Origin: Arthrobacter sp. zg-Y20
GTDB lineage: Bacteria; Actinomycetota; Actinomycetes; Actinomycetales; Micrococcaceae
NCBI RefSeq assembly: GCF_030142075.1
Contig: NZ_CP126241.1
Coordinates: forward strand, 186,001-250,000
Direction of reading: 5' to 3'
DNA: 64,000 nucleotides
Of this stretch, positions 1-7,639 are shown one piece after another. The notes under the pieces were generated by a model. That model saw only the letters and a list, made by a program, of their open reading frames with translations, did no database searches and was not told the DNA's origin. Position 1 is the stretch's first letter. Each line of letters opens with the position of its first letter. The position numbers and the translations under genes were made by a program.

Positions 1-575
1 GCCGTGTTTCCGTAGACCTTCAGCGTTGGGAAATTGTCCTTCGCGTATTGCTCCGCTGCCTGCACCGTGAATACAGCCGTGCTGCCGTCTTCGCGGGCAA
101 CTTCGATCCGGTCCCCGGCGGCCAGCCGGCGCAGGTCCGCGAATATTCCGGGTCCGCCGCCCTCGGCGTTGACATGGCCCAGCAACACGGCAGGGCCGAG
201 CTCACCCGGGGTGGGGGAGTGTTCGTACCATCCTGCGGGCGACCCGGGCTCTCCCGGCGGCACTTCCAGCGCGCCCTGGGCATCGAGGCCAAGGCGGATC
301 ACTTTCGACTGCGCGCCGATCGAGGGGATAGTCAGCGACACCGGCGTGGACTCAGGCAGCGGGGGTGCGGCGGGTTCGGCGGACGTCATGGGGGCCGCGG
401 GCAGCGACGACACCTGTGCCGTGGCCGCCGGCGACGGAGCCAGCAGGGGAACCCCACCCTTAGGGTCCGAGTTCGCGGCGCATCCCCCGGCGAGGACCAT
501 TGCCGGAAGCAGGACGGCAGCCGCCGCAGTTGCCCGCAGGCCCCTGCGGCGGCCGCCCCTAACGGTGCTGGTCAT
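1..575 (-). CDS. class F sortase, partial (C-terminus beyond left edge)
   Basis: Extracytoplasmic transpeptidase that would attach secreted proteins to the envelope. The 191 visible codons start at an ATG preceded by a GGGGACGG purine stretch. A hydrophobic signal segment (about residues 14-30) ends in Cys32 and could be a weak lipoprotein signal (AGGC is not an ideal lipobox). A Pro/Ala-rich linker to about residue 78 follows, then the sortase barrel with strands around IPSIG and the conserved LLGHVN motif carrying the catalytic His (H134). The catalytic Cys and Arg lie outside the window. The next gene on the same strand, 80 bp upstream, encodes a secreted protein with a C-terminal anchor, a plausible substrate. 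The family call is firm; the F subclass rests on the short form and actinobacterial context. Confidence 0.85.
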   Translation of the reverse strand, partial: MTSTVRGGRRRGLRATAAAAVLLPAMVLAGGCAANSDPKGGVPLLAPSPAATAQVSSLPAAPMTSAEPAAPPLPESTPVSLTIPSIGAQSKVIRLGLDAQGALEVPPGEPGSPAGWYEHSPTPGELGPAVLLGHVNAEGGGPGIFADLRRLAAGDRIEVAREDGSTAVFTVQAAEQYAKDNFPTLKVYGNT

Positions 576-656
576 GTCTGTCCGTCCCCAGTGCCGGATG
601 CATGTGCCATGGGATGTCCTGTCGGTTTTCGGAGAGTCCGGTGTAAACGGTGGGTC

Positions 657-1118
657 TTAGTCAGCTGTACGACGGCGGCGCACCACGTAGGTTCCGCCGG
701 CGGCCGCAGCCAGGACCAGGCCACCGCTCAGGGCAAGGATTCCGGCATTGGATTCCTCGGGCTCCTGGGTGATGCCGGTGTTGGCCCCGCCTGCCGGCAT
801 CTGGCCGACCTGCGCATCCATCCAAGTGCCGTCCGCATCCAAATGTCCCTGTTTCATGGGTACCTGGGCCATCGGCTTGGTGGAATCCTCGCAGCCGATG
901 CCGTCCCCGTCATTGTCCAAATGCGGACCATAGCGGGGGTGGTCGGCCGGGATGTTGTAGACGCCCTCCGCGGCTGCCTCGTCACAGTTGACATAGGGGG
1001 CTGTGGGCGGCGGCCGGTGATCGCCGCCGCCGGGGCCGTCTGCCAGCGCCGGTCCGGCGGTGAGGAGCCCGAACCCGGTGATGGCCGTAAAAGTGAGGCC
1101 TGCTGTCGTCTTTTTCAT
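657..1118 (-). CDS. secreted Excalibur-domain protein with C-terminal membrane anchor
   Basis: A 153-residue surface protein. The start MKKTTAG was chosen because a signal peptide (residues 1-26, ending ALA-D) follows at once and AGGGAA lies a few bases upstream. An Excalibur calcium-binding domain spans about residues 40-77, with Cys45, Cys76 and the loop DNDGDGIGCE. The C-terminus has the architecture of a sorting signal: MPAGGANTG (107-115), a hydrophobic segment (126-146) and RRRR (147-150). No LPXTG is present. It lies just upstream of the class F sortase on the same strand, so the two may be co-transcribed and functionally linked. The domain call is firm; the substrate role is inference. 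Confidence 0.85.
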   Translation of the reverse strand: MKKTTAGLTFTAITGFGLLTAGPALADGPGGGDHRPPPTAPYVNCDEAAAEGVYNIPADHPRYGPHLDNDGDGIGCEDSTKPMAQVPMKQGHLDADGTWMDAQVGQMPAGGANTGITQEPEESNAGILALSGGLVLAAAAGGTYVVRRRRTAD

Positions 1119-1347
1119 GCGATTCCCTGCTTTCTGAGTAAAGGAGGGCATCCAGGAGAGGATGACCCTGAAAGCGTAGGTACTCGCGTAATCGGCGCGC
1201 TTCCCCGCAGGCAGATATTGGTCCGCAGAGCCGCCAATTAGTTCGCACGGGCAAAAGTTGTCCTCCGGCAACAACCCAGGACGGGTGGGTGGGGTTGTCT
1301 GGGGCCGTCAGGCAGGTTAAAAGCTCCGGGATGGGAAAAATCGACCG

Positions 1348-1411
1348 GTTTGGGAAATCCCTGCGCTGCGCAGTGGCAGGAAATGCCCAAATTGGAGGGG
1401 ATTTCCCAAAC
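1348..1411. repeat. 14-bp perfect inverted repeat, spacer 36 bp
   Basis: The left arm GTTTGGGAAATCCC (1348-1361) and right arm GGGATTTCCCAAAC (1398-1411) are exact reverse complements. The spacer contains a smaller palindrome, CTGCGctgCGCAG. It could be a protein-binding site, a cruciform or an RNA hairpin. There is no T-tract on either side, so it is not a standard terminator. Confidence 0.75.
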
Positions 1412-1459
1412 TGCAGGGAATCCGCCGCCACGGTCCGTCAAGTGCCCGCCCAGGCTGTC

Positions 1460-1514
1460 CATAGTGCAGTTAATGCTGCCCAGGGTGGGGCCACACGGCA
1501 TTAGGTGCACTATG
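1460..1514. repeat. 17-bp inverted repeat just after a stop codon
   Basis: The arms at 1460-1476 (CATAGTGCAGTTAATGC) and 1498-1514 (GCATTAGGTGCACTATG) match at 15 of 17 positions around a 21-base loop that is itself partly self-complementary. It begins 17 bp beyond the stop of the leftward gene ending at 1532. It may therefore act as a stem-type terminator or 3' stabiliser for that gene, although a U-tract is lacking. Confidence 0.65.
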
Positions 1515-1531
1515 AACGCCGGGTGGTGGTC

Positions 1532-2125
1532 TCAGGGCAGGATCGTGGTGGTGACGGCGACCATCTGTGGTGTGGCCGGAACGGAGCTGAAACCGAACTT
1601 CACGGGCGGATCGATCCGGCGCAGCTGCCCCAGATCAGCACCGTCCCAGGCAGCCGTCGCTGCAACGAGGGAGCGGATGGACCGGACGCCGTAGAACTCC
1701 CGCCGCCCGCCGCCGGCGGAACCGGCGGTCTGCACGCCGGGAACAATCAATCCGGCCACGGGGTTGACGGCACGCAGCCACCATGGCGCAACGGCCAGCG
1801 GAGCCGGCACATGTTCGAGCAGCCGGCCCAGAACCGTCACCGGACCCAATTCCACCTCCAGCCGCAGCGGACCGGCGGCCACCCGCAGTGCGCTCGCGGA
1901 CAGCACCGCGTCCACCGGTGCCACCACGGTCCGGTCAAACCGGTACGTCCCGCCCACATACTCCGCCACCGTGTCTGAGGGGGCGAGCAGTGTCCGGACG
2001 CCGTCGTCGTGCTCCGCCATAACGTCCGTGAAGGCACCAAAGGGTGAGTCGAGCCAATGCCCCACCACCAGCCGCACACCGGAGGAGGTTCCCAGCCCGG
2101 CAATGTACCCGCGGAATCGGTCCAT
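1532..2125 (-). CDS. conserved hypothetical protein, about 197 aa
   Basis: I do not recognise the function. The start MDRFRGYIAG was preferred over an upstream in-frame ATG because the protein homogeneity begins there. The sequence is soluble-looking, with no signal peptide or membrane helix. It has an early segment GHWLDSPFGAF and a later hydrophobic, Pro/Val-rich part. The pattern of several Gly-rich turns and many Val/Leu resembles a compact beta-rich domain, possibly an actinobacterial acyl/lipid-related DUF, but this is a guess. It is transcribed away from purA, the two starts being about 220 bp apart. Confidence 0.6.
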   Translation of the reverse strand: MDRFRGYIAGLGTSSGVRLVVGHWLDSPFGAFTDVMAEHDDGVRTLLAPSDTVAEYVGGTYRFDRTVVAPVDAVLSASALRVAAGPLRLEVELGPVTVLGRLLEHVPAPLAVAPWWLRAVNPVAGLIVPGVQTAGSAGGGRREFYGVRSIRSLVAATAAWDGADLGQLRRIDPPVKFGFSSVPATPQMVAVTTTILP

Positions 2126-2256
2126 GACGCTACGGTACCTGCGCCCCCGTACCGGATACTGCCCCTGATGTCGTAATTCCGGGGCGGGCAAAGCGTGATC
2201 GGCTAAACTTGGCAGGTAAGAGCCCCGCGACTTGCGCGTAGCCAGGCCACCACGGC

Positions 2257-2285
2257 TTGACCGGCGAGTTCAGGGGCGTTCTCAT
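2257..2285 (+). promoter_or_regulatory. candidate purA promoter
   Basis: TTGACC (2257-2262) and TCTCAT (2280-2285) are 17 bp apart, a reasonable sigma-A-type pair. The predicted transcript starts near 2292, giving a leader of about 50 bases before the purA start. The -10 match is modest. Confidence 0.3.
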
Positions 2286-2343
2286 GCACGGTAGCGGATC
2301 TGCACCTAGCAGGTCTGCCCCGTAACTAATGGGGGAGGATCCC

Positions 2344-3633
2344 ATGCCAGCTATAGTCATCGTCGGCGCCCAGTGGGGCGACGAAGGTAAAGGTAAGGCC
2401 ACCGATCTGCTCGGCGGGCGCGTCGACTACGTCGTCAAGCCCAACGGCGGAAACAATGCCGGCCACACCGTCGTCGTCGGCGGTGAAAAATACGAACTCA
2501 AGCTGCTGCCTGCAGGCATCCTCAGCCCCAACGCCATTCCCGTGATCGGCAACGGCTGCGTGGTGAACCTTGAGGCGCTCTTCGCCGAGATCGACGGCCT
2601 TGAGTCCCGCGGCGCAGACACATCCAAGCTGCGGATCTCCGCCAACGCGCACCTGGTGGCCCCGTTCCACCAGGTGATGGACAAGGTCACCGAACGCTTC
2701 CTGGGCAAGCGGGCCATCGGCACCACCGGCCGCGGCATCGGGCCGGCGTACATGGACAAGGTCGCCCGGCTGGGCATCCGCGTGCAGGACATCTTCGATG
2801 AATCCATCCTGCGCCAGAAGGTCGAAGGCTCCCTGAAGCAGAAGAACCAGCTGCTGCTGAAGGTCTACAACCGCCGCGACGTCGACGCCGAAGAGATGGT
2901 CCAGTACTTCCTCTCCTACGCGGACCGGCTGCGCCCCATGGTCATCGACTCCACCTATGAGCTGAACACTGCCCTGGATGAGGGCAAGGTAATCCTCATG
3001 GAGGGCGGCCAGGCCACCTTCCTGGACGTTGACCACGGCACCTACCCGTTTGTCACTTCCTCCAACCCCACCGCCGGCGGCGCGTCCGTGGGCTCGGGCA
3101 TCGGCCCCACCCGCATCAACCGGGCCGTGGGCATCATCAAGGCGTACACCACCCGCGTGGGCGCCGGACCGTTCCCCACGGAACTGTTCGACGACATGGG
3201 CCTGTACCTGCAGAAGACCGGCGGCGAATTCGGTGTGAACACCGGCCGGCCCCGCCGCTGCGGCTGGTACGACGCCGTCCTGGCCCGCCACGCGTCCCGC
3301 GTCAACGGGTTCACGGACTACTTCGTGACGAAGCTCGATGTCCTCACCGGCATCGAGAAGATCCCCGTATGCGTGGCCTACGACGTCGACGGCGTGCGCT
3401 TTGACGAGATGCCGATGACGCAGACCGACTTCCACCACGCGAAGCCGATCTTCGAGTACTTCGACGGTTGGACCGAGGACATCACCGGGGCCAAGACCCT
3501 GGAGGACCTGCCCGAAAATGCCCGGAACTACGTGCTGGCGCTGGAAAAGATGTCCGGCACCCGGTTCTCCGCTATCGGCGTGGGCCCGGACCGGGACCAG
3601 ACCATTGTGGTGCGGGACCTGATCAACGAGTAG
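2344..3633 (+). CDS. purA: adenylosuccinate synthetase
   Basis: Converts IMP, aspartate and GTP to adenylosuccinate, the first committed step to AMP; cytoplasmic. The 429-residue protein has normal family length. The P-loop GDEGKGK (12-18) includes the catalytic Asp13, and NAGHTVV carries His41. RGIGPAY, the GHT-type loop and the base-recognition motif TGRPRRCGW are all present. The start [10 protein letters not shown] sits behind GGGGGAGGAT; another ATG five codons earlier would overlap this ribosome site. It is monocistronic, with a terminator directly after it. The purSQL operon lies 13 kb downstream, so the purine genes are not clustered. Confidence 0.97.
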   Translation: MPAIVIVGAQWGDEGKGKATDLLGGRVDYVVKPNGGNNAGHTVVVGGEKYELKLLPAGILSPNAIPVIGNGCVVNLEALFAEIDGLESRGADTSKLRISANAHLVAPFHQVMDKVTERFLGKRAIGTTGRGIGPAYMDKVARLGIRVQDIFDESILRQKVEGSLKQKNQLLLKVYNRRDVDAEEMVQYFLSYADRLRPMVIDSTYELNTALDEGKVILMEGGQATFLDVDHGTYPFVTSSNPTAGGASVGSGIGPTRINRAVGIIKAYTTRVGAGPFPTELFDDMGLYLQKTGGEFGVNTGRPRRCGWYDAVLARHASRVNGFTDYFVTKLDVLTGIEKIPVCVAYDVDGVRFDEMPMTQTDFHHAKPIFEYFDGWTEDITGAKTLEDLPENARNYVLALEKMSGTRFSAIGVGPDRDQTIVVRDLINE

Positions 3634-3644
3634 GTCCCTTGAGG

Positions 3645-3680
3645 AAGGCCCTGCAGCATGTGATGCTGCGGGGCCTTTCT
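3645..3680 (+). terminator. purA terminator
   Basis: A 15-bp stem (3645-3659 with 3663-3677, one G-T pair) closes a GTG loop and is followed by TCT. It sits 11 bp after the purA stop and before the convergent gene's stop, so it may work in both directions. Confidence 0.85.
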
Positions 3681-3685
3681 GCCGG

Positions 3686-4681
3686 CTACCAGCGGTTCCT
3701 GGCCTCCTCGATCCAGCCGCCCAGCCCGTCCAGCGCATACTCGGTCCCGTCCGGAGTGCGGGCGGTTCCGGTCCATGTGCCAAAGGCCTGCCAGGTCCGG
3801 GCACTGATCACCACGGCGTTGGTGGCGGCCACCCGCCGGTGGAACGGGGTGAGGACGGCATCGATCCACTCGCCGCGGACCCGCCAGGCCGACGCCGGAT
3901 CGGCCAGATCGTACTGAAACTCCAGTTCGCCGTCGTAATGGTGCAGGCGTCCGTCAACAATGAGGGCGTTCTCCGTGGCGGGAGTGCCTGCCGTCCACTT
4001 CCCGCCGACCTGCAGCCCGAGCCGCACCCCGTCCACCGTGCCGGCACCCGCGCCCCAGTTCCAGCGCCTCGAATACGGCCAGCGGCCGCGCCCGCGGTCC
4101 AGGACGGCAAAGGAATCCTCGCCGCCCACGGAATACTCCCGGCCGTCCACGGTGACGGTGCCGGAGACCCGGCGGGCCACGTCCTTGAGGGTGTACTGGT
4201 AGCGGCGCCCGGACCAGGGCACCACCACGCCCAGCACATCGCCGTCCGCCTCGGCGAAGAGGTCCGCGGAAACCCGGGGCGACGACGCGGTCAGGCGGGT
4301 GCCGCCGTCGGCGTCGTGGAAGCGCAGCGATGATCCGCCGAAGGAACCGAACGCGGTCAGCGGCGGCAGGGTATCCGGCAGGGAAATGTCCGCATAGGAG
4401 GGCAGCAGCTTCAGGGGGTCGGCACTGATCTCGTTGCCGGTGCTGCGCTCGAAGACGTAGAGCTGCAGGGTGGCGGCATAGTCCAGGTGCGCAATGGTCA
4501 GACCGACGGCCAGTTCCGGGGTGAGGATGCCCCAGTATTCCCAGCGCTTGGTCCGCCAACCCCCGCGGGCCCCTGAGGGTACTACCGGGCGGTGCAGCGG
4601 AGTGCGGGAAAACGCGACCGCCGCGGGGTTCAGGAGCCCGCCGGGGGTGCCAAGGTCAACGGGGGCGGTGAGTTCTTCCAT
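3686..4681 (-). CDS. DUF2804 family protein
   Basis: A 331-residue protein. The start MEELTAPVDL was taken because it matches how DUF2804 proteins begin. It has the typical aromatic/Gly-rich beta pattern of this family: KRWEYWGILTPEL, the repeated SFGGSSLRFHD, and YSRRWNWGAGAG near the middle. No enzyme activity is established for the family; members are predicted to adopt a lipocalin/CrtC-like beta fold. There is no signal peptide. It converges on purA across a shared terminator and its start is 89 bp from the nitrilase gene on the opposite strand. Confidence 0.8.
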   Translation of the reverse strand: MEELTAPVDLGTPGGLLNPAAVAFSRTPLHRPVVPSGARGGWRTKRWEYWGILTPELAVGLTIAHLDYAATLQLYVFERSTGNEISADPLKLLPSYADISLPDTLPPLTAFGSFGGSSLRFHDADGGTRLTASSPRVSADLFAEADGDVLGVVVPWSGRRYQYTLKDVARRVSGTVTVDGREYSVGGEDSFAVLDRGRGRWPYSRRWNWGAGAGTVDGVRLGLQVGGKWTAGTPATENALIVDGRLHHYDGELEFQYDLADPASAWRVRGEWIDAVLTPFHRRVAATNAVVISARTWQAFGTWTGTARTPDGTEYALDGLGGWIEEARNRW

Positions 4682-4770
4682 GCCGACCAAGTGTAGGGGA
4701 GCGCGGGGGCCGGGCAATGCAACCTGGTCTAGGCTGGGAGCACCCAAGCCCGAGACGAAGGTGGTCCGCA

Positions 4771-5577
4771 GTGTTAGTCAGCGTCGGTCAGTTCAGTCCG
4801 TCCGGTGAAGTGCGCGAGAACCTGGATACCATGCGTGCCCTGGCCGGCAAGGCCCGGGCCGAGGGCGCGGAGCTTGTCATTTTTCCCGAAGAGTCCATGT
4901 TCAGCATCGGGCAGGTCCAGGGGCCGCTCGCCGCCGCCGTCGACGCGTCCTGGAGCACGTTCGTGCAGCAGCTGTCCCTGCTGGCCGCCGAACTGGAGAT
5001 CGCCATTGTGGCCGGTGGATACGAGTCCAGCGGCGAGGAACGCCCGTACAACACCCTGGTGCTGATCGAAGCGACCGGGCGGATTGCCGGCACGTACCGG
5101 AAACTGCACCTTTATGACGCGTTCAGCTACGCCGAATCGGACCGGATCAAGCCGGGCGACGGCGGCGTGAAGGTTCTGCAGGCGGGCGGACTGCGGGTGG
5201 GGGTCATGACGTGCTATGACCTGCGCTTCCCGGAACTCGCCCGGGCGCTCGCGGACCAGGAGGCGGACCTGCTGGCGGTGCCGGCCGCCTGGTTCCGGGG
5301 CGAACACAAGATTGATCATTGGGAGACGCTGCTGAAGGCACGCGCCATTGAGAACACGGTCTGGGTGGCGGCAGCAGGCACTTCCAGCCGGCACACTGTG
5401 GGCCACTCCGTCATCCTTGATCCCATGGGTGTGCCGCAGGCCTCCCTGGCGGAGGAACGCGAGGCAGTGGCGACGGCGGACGTCACCCGGCAGCGCATCA
5501 GCGAGGTCCGGGAGTTCCTGCCCGTGCTCAAGAACCGCCGTTTCGCCGAAAACACCCGGATTATTGACGCCGGATAA
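4771..5577 (+). CDS. carbon-nitrogen (nitrilase-superfamily) hydrolase
   Basis: A predicted amidase of the Nit/omega-amidase group; the natural substrate cannot be told from sequence. The catalytic triad is complete: Glu40 in FPEE, Lys111 in YRKLHLYD and Cys148 in MTCYDLRFPE. The length (268 residues) is normal for a single-domain member. The start is taken as GTG 4771, preceded by AGGTGG eight bases upstream; an ATG 18 codons earlier would add an unrelated, Pro/Arg-rich leader. It is cytoplasmic, with no signal. Monocistronic arrangement is likely, with the sigma factor gene beginning nearly 200 bp later. Confidence 0.88.
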   Translation: MLVSVGQFSPSGEVRENLDTMRALAGKARAEGAELVIFPEESMFSIGQVQGPLAAAVDASWSTFVQQLSLLAAELEIAIVAGGYESSGEERPYNTLVLIEATGRIAGTYRKLHLYDAFSYAESDRIKPGDGGVKVLQAGGLRVGVMTCYDLRFPELARALADQEADLLAVPAAWFRGEHKIDHWETLLKARAIENTVWVAAAGTSSRHTVGHSVILDPMGVPQASLAEEREAVATADVTRQRISEVREFLPVLKNRRFAENTRIIDAG

Positions 5578-5651
5578 GCACCGAAGCACCTGCTGAAAAA
5601 AATTTTCCAGGTGCGTAACCTTTTCGTACCCCCCGGCGATTACCTGTTTGT

Positions 5652-5700
5652 AACGGCCGCGCCGAGGCTTATCCCCCCAACGAGCATCGGTGCGGCCGTT
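5652..5700. repeat. 14-bp inverted repeat upstream of sigma gene
   Basis: Arms 5652-5665 and 5687-5700 pair over 14 positions (one G-T) around a 21-base loop containing CCCCCC. It lies 69 bp before the sigma-factor start. A smaller hairpin, CACCTG...CAGGTG (about 5586-5611), comes just after the previous gene. It could be a terminator lacking a U-tract or a leader structure of the sigma operon. Confidence 0.6.
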
Positions 5701-5769
5701 GCACATGCGTCTACGGCTCGGAGCAAGGTAGCATTTGCACCACCCCGCTTCCTACGAAAGTGATCCGTC

Positions 5770-6330
5770 GTGGCCGCAGCGCTTGCCGAGCAGACGCTCC
5801 GTGATGCGCGCGCCCGGAAACCGGCCGCGCTGCGGGAACTCTATGACGACTTCGCACCCGGCATCCTCGGTTACCTCCGGTCCAAAGGCTGTGAAGATCC
5901 CGAGGGCCTCACCCAGGAAGTGTTCCTGACGCTGTTCGCCAAGCTGGACTCACTATCCGGCGGCCTTCGCGGGGCACGCACCTTCGCTTTTTCCGTAGCC
6001 CATGCCCGCATGGTGGATGACATCCGCCGGCGGGAACGTGAACCGGCGACGGCCGTGTTTGACCCGGAACTGGACAGCAGGTCAACGCAGTCCGCCGAGG
6101 AAAGCGCGCTGGGCGCAGACACCGGCGTCGCCTCGTTGCTGCAGGGACTAACACCCCAGCAGCAGGAAGTGCTGCTGCTGCGGGTGGTGGCGGACCTGTC
6201 CATCGACGAATCGGCCAAAATCATGGGACGCACTCCCGGAGCGGTGAAGCAGCTGCAACGCCGTGCGTTGGGGATACTGAAAGGCCAACTGGAAGGGAAG
6301 GAGGCACCGGACAATGAGCGAGCATCCTGA
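5770..6330 (+). CDS. ECF-type RNA polymerase sigma factor
   Basis: A 186-residue sigma-70-like regulator. Region 2 lies around residues 15-85 (LRELYDDFAP ... FSVAHARMVDDIRRRE). Region 4 lies around 120-175, with the helix-turn-helix IDESAKIMGRTPGAVKQLQRRA. The start is GTG 5770. Its last 17 bases overlap the next gene, which encodes a single-pass membrane protein in the usual position of an anti-sigma factor. ECF sigma factors often drive their own operon, so the inverted-repeat leader upstream is a natural place to seek the target promoter. The regulon is unknown. Confidence 0.9.
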   Translation: MAAALAEQTLRDARARKPAALRELYDDFAPGILGYLRSKGCEDPEGLTQEVFLTLFAKLDSLSGGLRGARTFAFSVAHARMVDDIRRREREPATAVFDPELDSRSTQSAEESALGADTGVASLLQGLTPQQQEVLLLRVVADLSIDESAKIMGRTPGAVKQLQRRALGILKGQLEGKEAPDNERAS

Positions 6331-7084
6331 CGACCAAGACGCCCGGTATATCCGCGGCCTCCTGACCGAAGCCGGGGTGGAGGAATCCCCCGAACTGCTC
6401 GCGGGCCTCCTGTCCCTGCGGGCACAGGCGCATACCGCTGCACCGGAACCGAGCGGGAAGCTGGCCGCACTGCTGGACGGCGCTCCGGTGCCCCTGAAGT
6501 CCAAGCGCCGCCGGGGGATCATTCTCAGCACCGCGCTGATCGGCGCCATGGCGGCCGGAGCCACCGGCGTTGCTGCCACGCAGGATTTCCTGGTGCGCGC
6601 GGATCCGGCACCAGTTGTCAGCTTTACGCCGGAGCCTGCGCCCACAGCCGAACGAAGCACGACAGAACTCGTTGTTCCGGAAGAAACTTTCGCCCCGGTG
6701 GCCGCGGAAAGTGTGCCGTCAACACCAGAAAATGTTGCTCCCGCACCTGAGCCGGTGCCTGATCCGGCACCGGTTCCCATGCCGGCGCCAGCCGCACCGG
6801 TGGAAGCAGTGCCCGCACCCCCAGTTCAGCACGCGCCCGGATATCCGGGCAGCGGGAAAGACGCCGGGAAGAACCCCGGCACATTCGACGGGCCGCCTAC
6901 CGGTTATATCCCGGGCCAGAACCGGCGCAACGACGGCGGTGTACGGGACACCATGGGCCCTGGCGGCGGTGCGGCGGCGATGTTCAACGGCGGACAGTCC
7001 GGCAACGGCGCGCACAACAGCAACGGCCGGGGCCACAACGGACAGGGCAACAACGGCTACGGCTGGCCCGGCGGAGGACGGTAG
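6314..7084 (+). CDS. membrane protein, putative anti-sigma factor
   Basis: A 256-residue single-pass protein encoded by a reading frame overlapping the sigma gene end. The cytoplasmic part (1-67) is short and helical and ends in KSKRRR; one membrane helix spans 68-88. The outside part is Pro/Glu/Ala-rich (95-165) and then Gly/Asn/His-rich (215-256). The HxxxCxxC zinc motif of ZAS anti-sigma factors is absent. The anti-sigma role is inferred from position and topology. The extended, low-complexity outside region could reach into the cell wall as a sensor. Confidence 0.7.
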   Translation: MSEHPDDQDARYIRGLLTEAGVEESPELLAGLLSLRAQAHTAAPEPSGKLAALLDGAPVPLKSKRRRGIILSTALIGAMAAGATGVAATQDFLVRADPAPVVSFTPEPAPTAERSTTELVVPEETFAPVAAESVPSTPENVAPAPEPVPDPAPVPMPAPAAPVEAVPAPPVQHAPGYPGSGKDAGKNPGTFDGPPTGYIPGQNRRNDGGVRDTMGPGGGAAAMFNGGQSGNGAHNSNGRGHNGQGNNGYGWPGGGR

Positions 7085-7114
7085 TCCGCCTCCGCACGGA
7101 CCCGCCTACACCGC

Positions 7115-7639
7115 CTACACCGTTAGCTGGCGCCGGGAGGAAATCACTCCGGTGTTGAAGCCGGCGAGGTTCAGCCCGCCGTGGAACCGGGCGTGCTCGA
7201 TCTTCACGCACCGGTCCATTACCACCCCAATGCCGGCTGCTTCGGCGTCCCTGGCCACTTCTTCGTGCCATGACCCCAGCTGTAGCCACAGGTTCTTTGC
7301 CCCCGCAGCCTTTGCTTCCTCCAGCACCCCGGGCAGGTCTTCGTGGCGGCGGAACACATCCACAATGTCCGGTGCTTCGGGAAGGTCCGCCAGCGCGGCG
7401 TACACGGGCTGGCCCAGGATCCGTTTCGCCGCGGGGTTCACGAAATAGACCCGGTAGCGGGACGAGGAGAGCAGGTACGTGGCCACGAAGTAAGAGGCAC
7501 GCGATGGTTTGTCCGAGACTCCCACAATGGCGATGGTCCGGGCACCGCGCAGCAGCGCCAGGCGTTCCGCCGCCGTCGGACCGGTCCAAGTCCTGGTTCC
7601 GGAATCTCCGGCGGTGCCGGAAGGAGTTTCAGCGGACAT
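7115..7639 (-). CDS. CoA-binding domain protein (YccU-like)
   Basis: A 174-residue protein with a single Rossmann-type CoA-binding domain: AIVGVSDKPSRASYFVATYL, then YFVNPAAKRILGQPVY and NLWLQLGSWHEE. No acyl-CoA synthetase parts are present. The start MSAETPSG was chosen over an earlier ATG; it overlaps the end of metY by 11 bases, so the two are translationally coupled. In many bacteria and archaea a protein of this kind sits next to O-acetylhomoserine sulfhydrylase, and a role in sulfur or CoA metabolism is suspected but unproven. A paralogue lies at 13363-13803. Confidence 0.88.
   Translation of the reverse strand: MSAETPSGTAGDSGTRTWTGPTAAERLALLRGARTIAIVGVSDKPSRASYFVATYLLSSSRYRVYFVNPAAKRILGQPVYAALADLPEAPDIVDVFRRHEDLPGVLEEAKAAGAKNLWLQLGSWHEEVARDAEAAGIGVVMDRCVKIEHARFHGGLNLAGFNTGVISSRRQLTV

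Larger units (their letters stand above)
1119..1531. other. gene-free stretch with two large inverted repeats
   Basis: No convincing coding sequence is seen in these 413 bp. The stretch lies between the start of the Excalibur gene and the stop of the next leftward gene. It holds two strong inverted repeats (listed separately) and presumably the promoter of the Excalibur/sortase pair, for which no clear -35/-10 pair was found. Confidence 0.6.

Noticed and set aside
48-1241. 397-codon open frame on the plus strand at the left end
   Set aside because: It runs antisense to the sortase and Excalibur genes, both of which have signal peptides and domain motifs; its own product is Arg/Gly-rich noise.
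2326-3804. 492-codon open frame opposite purA
   Set aside because: Shadow of purA; purA has every catalytic motif.
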